Assembly (NCBI GenBank): GCA_002221725.1
Contig: NJFT01000132.1
Location: 1-64,000 of the forward strand
Length of the DNA stretch: 64,000 bases
Direction of reading: 5' to 3'
Origin: Scedosporium boydii
Lineage: Eukaryota > Ascomycota > Sordariomycetes > Microascales > Microascaceae
Positions 58,460 through 64,000 of the stretch are shown in pieces (positions within the stretch are counted from its first letter, which is position 1; every line of letters begins with the position of its first letter). Below the pieces are notes generated by a model. The model was not told where the DNA came from. It saw nothing but the letters and a program-made list of their open reading frames with translations, and searched no databases. The position numbers and the translations under genes were made by a program.

Positions 58460-60340
58460 TGATGCGTAGGATGGGATGTTAGCCCAGTCCACTCCTTGTG
58501 ATTTATTTTGGGGATTTTTCTTTCGAGCTGTTTATACCCATCTCCACGGAGAGTATGAACACACAAGAGTTGTTTTTGCATAATACCGGGCTGGGGAATT
58601 AAGCGGCCCGGTTAACAAAAGTCGGCCGTTGGGGATTATTTTTCTGTTCTTTTCAATTTGGATTAGAACCACAGTCATTTGCGAGGAGAGGGCGGATATT
58701 TAACAAGATACCATGAACGAGATTTAATATAGCATATATATATACAAGATAGAGCCCACTTCCCACGGTGCCTTGCATGCTTGGTTTACTATACGATGTG
58801 TGTCATGAAGTTCTCGTGGTGATGGGGATTGGCGGACGATGGTGTTTGCAGAACTTGCTCGGCCTGGCTCGATGTCCCGCGCATACCTCAACTTCTGCAG
58901 CTTTTCGACCCGCTGAGATGGATCTTGTCGCAGAACAGGAGTGCCTTCAATCATCGAGTTTCGTTTTCCTCTTCCCAGGGCTCCCCTCAAGCCTGAGTTC
59001 CAAGGAATTGGACGAATCTCTCTCAAGGATTGCCTAGTTGTCTCGCATCACCACCTAGGCAGCCCTCTCTCAACACCACACACGTCCCTCCTTCGATTCG
59101 ATAGAACTGTAATGTCTGCAGCTCGCAATTCATGCGGCCGGGGTCTCGCCACGCGATGGGAGTCGTCTAATTGGCCCTTTTTGGCGACTAAGTGCAGATG
59201 CAGTAGGCAGTAGGCAGTAGGCAGCAGGAGCAGAAGGCGAAACAGGCCACCATTTTGACCACAGGGTCGGTGATGTGGGTGGTGGTTAGGGAAGTCCAGA
59301 GGCATCATATAAGGATTGATCTTGAAGGGTTCAATGTTATGTTGATTCGGAATTCTCAGTCTTCGAAGACTGGTTTATTACGTCCGAATTTCGATTTCCC
59401 AATTTTAGAATTCGAATGCCATTCACTACTATTCACTGCCTTGGTCCTTCCCAGATACGACTGATACATCTCGGTGTACTTCGTTACTTGACGCCACAAA
59501 ACCCCACAATCGTCAGGAGGTTTCGTCATTGTCGTTGTCATCAAACAATCTGATTGCTCCTTCCATTGTTCCATTGTCACTCGATAACTCGATAGAGGAA
59601 TCGAATCAATTGATTCAACTGATTCCATAAAAACCTTGTCTCCTTCTCTACCTTTCCTCATCAGACCAGCTCCTTCCGTTCTGATTATCGTCAATTGAGA
59701 CACAGAGAGCCCTTTGGAACAGCTTTCGAGACCCGAGTTTGCCTCGACATTGCCGCTGCAGAGCACCTTCGGATCAATCTATCCAACTGCTGATTATCAG
59801 ACGACGCAGTTCGTTTACCACCCCCGGCTTGGCGAATCCGACTTTAATAAATAATACCCCACCAAAACCCCGCGCAGCTGTGGCAACTTGCAAGCTGGTG
59901 ATCTGAACTTGAAGCTTCAAATAACTGAGCTCCAAGGACATTGAAGCCGGATCTCTCTGGAAACCCCGAGCCTTTGGGAGAAAGAATTTCTTGCGCAGCC
60001 GAAGCTTCTGGGATTAGTTCCTTCCCCATCGATACCTTTCTTTAGACGGTTCTTCCAAGTCACGATCCTAGTTTATGTTGTCATAATCAGGCAGGTGGAA
60101 CCAGGCTGTATAGCAGGCGACTCATCCAATTTCAATTCACTTCCTTCTCTTTATTCCAACCTCTTTATCTCTACTCAAAGAATCTCGAGACCTTTTTTCT
60201 TCCTCTTCTTTTCCTCTCCAACCTCGAAATCCCGCATTTCTCGACAAGTTTGGTAGGCGACTCGACCTCCTACCTCCTCCGACATCGCGAAACTCCGACG
60301 CTCTTACTTATTTCCCCCAACGCTTTCTTTTACTGCCAAC
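58460..60340. other. Intergenic, 1.9 kb
   Basis: No supportable gene. It holds four CAGTAGG-type units at 59201-59228 and one ATCAATTGAT palindrome at 59605-59614 inside an extended GAATCAATTGATTC palindrome. The last 200 bases are pyrimidine-rich, as expected of a 5' UTR for the gene at 60341. Confidence 0.5.
59201..59228. repeat. CAGTAGG x4 minisatellite
   Basis: Three perfect CAGTAGG units and a fourth with one change (CAGCAGG). Confidence 0.9.
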
Positions 60341-61257
60341 ATGTCTGTCGATCGAGTCCTCAAGGGGGCTTGCCATTGTGGCCGCTTTGGCTATTATGTT
60401 GTGATGCCCGAGGAGCATGAATTGGCCAAGGTCATATTCAGCACTGATCCTGTACACCGTAAGAATCGCGATTCACTGCTGCTCTTTCTTCATAGCTGCC
60501 CATTCTATTTTCTTCCTCCTCCTTCCCCTCGAAACCTCATGCTACTCAATCCCACACTTGGTCCAAGCCCACCTTAGTTAGCTTCCCTATTAACCACTTT
60601 CCTTCTTGCACAGAGGCCACAATGGCCAACCCCCTCTCTGCATACCTGCGCGTCCCCTTCATGTGGTACCGCAGCATCATCAATCCGCTCCACTCGTTCG
60701 AGACCGCGTCCATGATCCGTCGCCGCTACGATTACCAGTTCGATGATTCCGACCTCGAGGGCCACCGCTACTTCTGCGGCCTTTGCGGTACTCCCATCGC
60801 GTACCACAGTGAGGAGCCGGAAGAGTCGGACTACATCATGATTACCCTGGGCAGCCTCGATCCTCAAGACCTCCGCGATCTTGAGGCCATGGGCCTCATT
60901 CCCACCGAGGAGAGCGTTGAATCCGGAATCTTTGCCGAGGCCGGCAAGCCCGCTGTCGCTGCGACTCCGGAGGCTACCGATACCTCAATTGACGACGCCC
61001 TCCAGATCCTCGCGGGCATCCCCTGGTTCGACTCGCTCGTTGAAGGCTCAATTCTCGGCAGGCTCACCCGTACTCCCAAGAGCGAGGTCGTCGTGCCACG
61101 CGATCACACCAAAGTCATTATTCAATGGGAGATCACCGAATTCGAAGACGAGGAGTCCGAAGAGGTCAAGGACGTCGATGTCAAGACGGCGACGCTGTTT
61201 GGTAAGAGGAAACTCAGGGACTTTGTCGAAGAGATGGAGAAGGAGCTGGGATTCTAA
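60341..61257 (+). CDS. GFA/CENP-V-fold zinc protein, divergent
   Basis: Exons 60341-60458 and 60614-61257 join in frame to 253 residues. The N-terminus shows LKGACHCGRFGYYV (Cys11, Cys13) and residues 94-97 are FCGLCGTPIAYHSE, matching the structural zinc cysteines of the GFA/CENP-V (Mss4-like) fold. The central CHCxxC pair that carries the second zinc in enzymes of this family is absent; the segment reads STDPVHRQATMANPLSAYL. An acidic C-terminal extension with a basic/helical end (FGKRKLRDFVEEMEKELG) follows. Fungal GFA-like proteins are often annotated as glutathione-dependent formaldehyde-activating enzymes, but with this loss such activity is not supported. Cytosolic or nuclear; no signal peptide. 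Confidence 0.85.
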
Positions 61258-64000
61258 CTTGTTTTTTCCTTTGTGGTTTTCACCCATGTGCACTAGTTTT
61301 TTCCTAAGGGTTTGCATGCCTCGGAGGCATTTTGGCCATGGTTGATCTTTTTTCGACTCGATTTTCTTTCTTTTCATCTTCCTTTTGTCAACGAGGCTTC
61401 AGGAATCGGCGTTCAGGTCATTTGCTGTATTTTTACTACATTTAAAGCCGACGTCTCATTTGTCGATACCGGCATAGAGTTCCATTTCTCTCCCTCTTTT
61501 CCGCTTGTTTCACGACATGACGGCCACATTTTCCAGTTGACTGTCCTTGGACCAGCTCGGCTCTGGGGTCATCCTCAACAAAGACGACAATAACTCTTTA
61601 CCCCCCAAGGGGTTACCTGGCTTACCTTTGGAGTTCCAACCGGTGGACATTCGGAACGGCTTTTCTTTCTTTTTTTTTCTTCTGTCATAGATCAGACGGC
61701 GATAGTCCAAGACATCGACGCTCACGCGAAACGACGATGGGTACAATAGGGGGAAACGTGGTTTTCAAGGCAACTTTGGTCTGTATATCTCTGGCGATAT
61801 ATAGCTTTCTTTCTTTTTCTTTTTAGAGTTGCAATAACGATGGTCAGCCACATAATGGAGTCCGAGGTGCCATGTTCGATAGGTTTGGGTTGTTTGCATG
61901 GCGACGGGTATGGACGTTATAAAAATGTTGCTGTTCCTGGCTCTTTTATGCGAGGAGTTCTCGTTCATCTGTAACACACTCGTTCAAGGGTAGTCTACTC
62001 AGGTGCGCATGACGGAACATATCCTCCGTCGGCGTCCAGGCTTGGATGGGCTCACCCGTGTAGACAGCAACAGACGAGATACAACTTGAGGCAGAGCCCC
62101 AAGTGGGGTGACAGCATGCACGATTCTAACAGCGCAGCCTGCATACACTTCTATATTGCCATAAGAGACAAGTACGGAGTAGGCAGGCAGCAAATTAGCC
62201 CGGACTAATATTATCCCCATACCCATTACATATAAGCCACACCCTCCGTTTTCCTCACACCAGTACAAGAATCTGTTTGTTTTCTTCTAGGACCAATGCC
62301 GCCAGCTTCTTGGTTCCCCCGAGGTTTGAGTGCACGGTGCCTCCTCCGAGCGGTGGGAGACTCCGGTACCAAACTTTCAACGGGCCTCGGAGGACTGGGA
62401 TTGATGGATCTTTGGATCCGACGGGAATCGACGGAGGAACCTGGATGTTTTGCTCCCCTGCCTATACCTCCACCATATACGCGTGTTTCAACGCTCGGTG
62501 CGGAATTACAGCGAGGCTTCGCATTTCGGACTCGTCTCCACGGGGATTAGGTCTATCCGGAGGCGAAGAGTAAGCAGAACCTCTCGCCAAAACTCCATCT
62601 CATCTCGCTTCGTGCTATCAGAGTGGTGGAGATTCTTTTGTATGGGGTGGTTCCACCAGGCAACAACAGCTTCAAGATCTCGCTCGGTCGTATGTCCTCC
62701 CCGAGATATTCATGATTGGCGAGGTGAGGCGGGTTGGGAAAAGGATGAGAGGGGTTGGATACGATAACGGGAGGAGGAGGGGCAGTTGTTATTATCGATA
62801 TTAGATCAATTGAAGTCCGTCTTACCTGTAGGTACAGCATAAGTACCGGTCTGATGAGAGTCTCTTACAGCGATGGGCGCAGCGGACACTCGGGCCGGAT
62901 GCCGGTACTTAGAGGTACATCCGGTCTGGTGGGGGGAAAGCGGGGGAGGAGTGCAGCGGCGATATTGGAGGGTATCACGTACTTTGGGGGTTTATTGCTT
63001 GCGTTACAAAGCGGGCGGAACCCTGGTAGCTTAAGAGGGGTCACGCTGCATCTCTGTCAGTTGTTTGGGCGGATCTATATTTGTACGAATCGGTCAAGAG
63101 CTTGAACTTGTTTGGGACTTGGGACTAATGTAGTAGGATTTGACAGCCATCAGCCATTGGAACCAAAATGGCAGCTTTCTGGAAAAGGAGGCATTGGGAG
63201 AAATGCGATGGATGGCTGGGTCATAAGAATCTGGGGTCAAACGCCACCACGATGTTTCCCTGCCCGTCTCCTGAACCCCAAGGAACCAAACGGGACCGGA
63301 AAAGAACATTAGAGAGAGAGCACAAGAGCACCCCCGTCTCCACGACTTTGGCAGTCTTGTTTGTGACGGAAGACACCATCGCGAGGTTGCATCAGTTGTC
63401 CCTTTGAACGTCCGAGCCGTCGCCGCAATCGTGCGCTCTCGCACAAAATATCTACGGAGTACCAAGTCCGGACAGGGTTGCCATTGGAGATGCCCGCCTA
63501 AGAGAAATTGATGTTCGTCCCGTGATGCTAGCCTGCATGATCGTGGGTGGCCGTGCTGGAGTTGTGCAGTTGTGCACTACTTATTTTCTAGAGTTGAGAG
63601 GATTAGGCTAGCTACTTGTAGGTCTCTTAATTGCTTCTCCGACTAGACAGAGCTCGATGGCATGGAGATATGGCTTTTACCCAGCTCTGCATTGTGAGAG
63701 CGAGACAAGATCTCTGCTTGAGGAGACAGCTCTGACAAGCTCAAACGTCTTTTTTGTTCCGAATCGTTGGGGTAAGCAAGTATTTGATCTCGTCCCGGTT
63801 TCCCCGAAGTGGAATGAGGGAATCTCGAGAACAGGAGCTTGGCCAGTCAACTTGGAGCGCCTCGGTCGACAATGAATCGTGGAACATTCAAGGGGAACAA
63901 TGAAGTGGTCAAATCTTCGTGTTGTTGGTGTCCCCACATTTTTGTTGTCTCCGGTTATGCCGGTTGGGAAGGTGACATGAGCACAAATTGGACATAAAAT
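61258..64000. other. Terminal intergenic region
   Basis: No gene is supported in the last 2.7 kb. Two TACGGAGTA words lie at 62173-62181 and 63453-63461. T-rich 3' UTR-like sequence follows the GFA-like gene. Confidence 0.5.

Noticed and set aside
1..64000. CRISPR arrays, bacterial operons, rRNA genes, insertion sequences
   Set aside because: No regular repeat-spacer structure, rRNA sequence or transposase was seen; the window is eukaryotic.

Overview
The window is nuclear DNA from a filamentous ascomycete (Pezizomycotina, most likely a Sordariomycete). The evidence is short GT-AG introns with CTAAC/CTGAC branch sites, a Zn2Cys6 regulator, a secreted GH30 glycanase, a Ste3-type pheromone receptor, an Erf4-type Ras palmitoylation subunit, and long gene-poor spacers. 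Species cannot be fixed from sequence alone. Gene models below were spliced by eye. Most close exactly in frame across every intron, which is the main support for them.

Layout. 0-7 kb: the 3' part of a large low-complexity protein (possibly a ubiquitin hydrolase 19-like protein), an isochorismatase-family hydrolase, and bifunctional thiamine enzyme Thi6. 7-14 kb: a secreted GH30 glycanase and a Zn2Cys6 transcription factor, both on the minus strand. 15.5-17.7 kb: mitochondrial 5-aminolevulinate synthase. 20.2-26.9 kb: a roughly 2,100-residue SNF2 ATPase of ATRX/ARIP4 type whose true C-terminus appears to lie in two short downstream exons in other frames. 28.8-31.3 kb: glutathione synthetase, convergent with a mitochondrial single-strand DNA-binding protein. 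34.6-39.7 kb: a Ste3/Pre-1 pheromone receptor, convergent with an Erf4 gene. 43.7-48.3 kb: an accessory-looking block with an uncharacterised protein, the C-terminal half of a subtilisin-like (S8) domain, and a divergently oriented ankyrin-repeat protein ending in a ZZ zinc finger. 48.3-55.0 kb: a 6.8 kb spacer with no supportable gene. 55-61.3 kb: a DUF4203-like multi-membrane-span protein and a divergent GFA/CENP-V-fold protein. The last 2.7 kb show nothing I can support.

Most genes are housekeeping (thiamine, heme, glutathione, mitochondrial DNA, chromatin) or signalling (pheromone receptor, Ras palmitoylation). The most unusual parts are the S8/ankyrin-ZZ block, which looks like a rearranged NLR-type locus, and three short words (TACGGAGTA, TACGAAGTA, ATCAATTGAT) that recur far above chance and only between genes.
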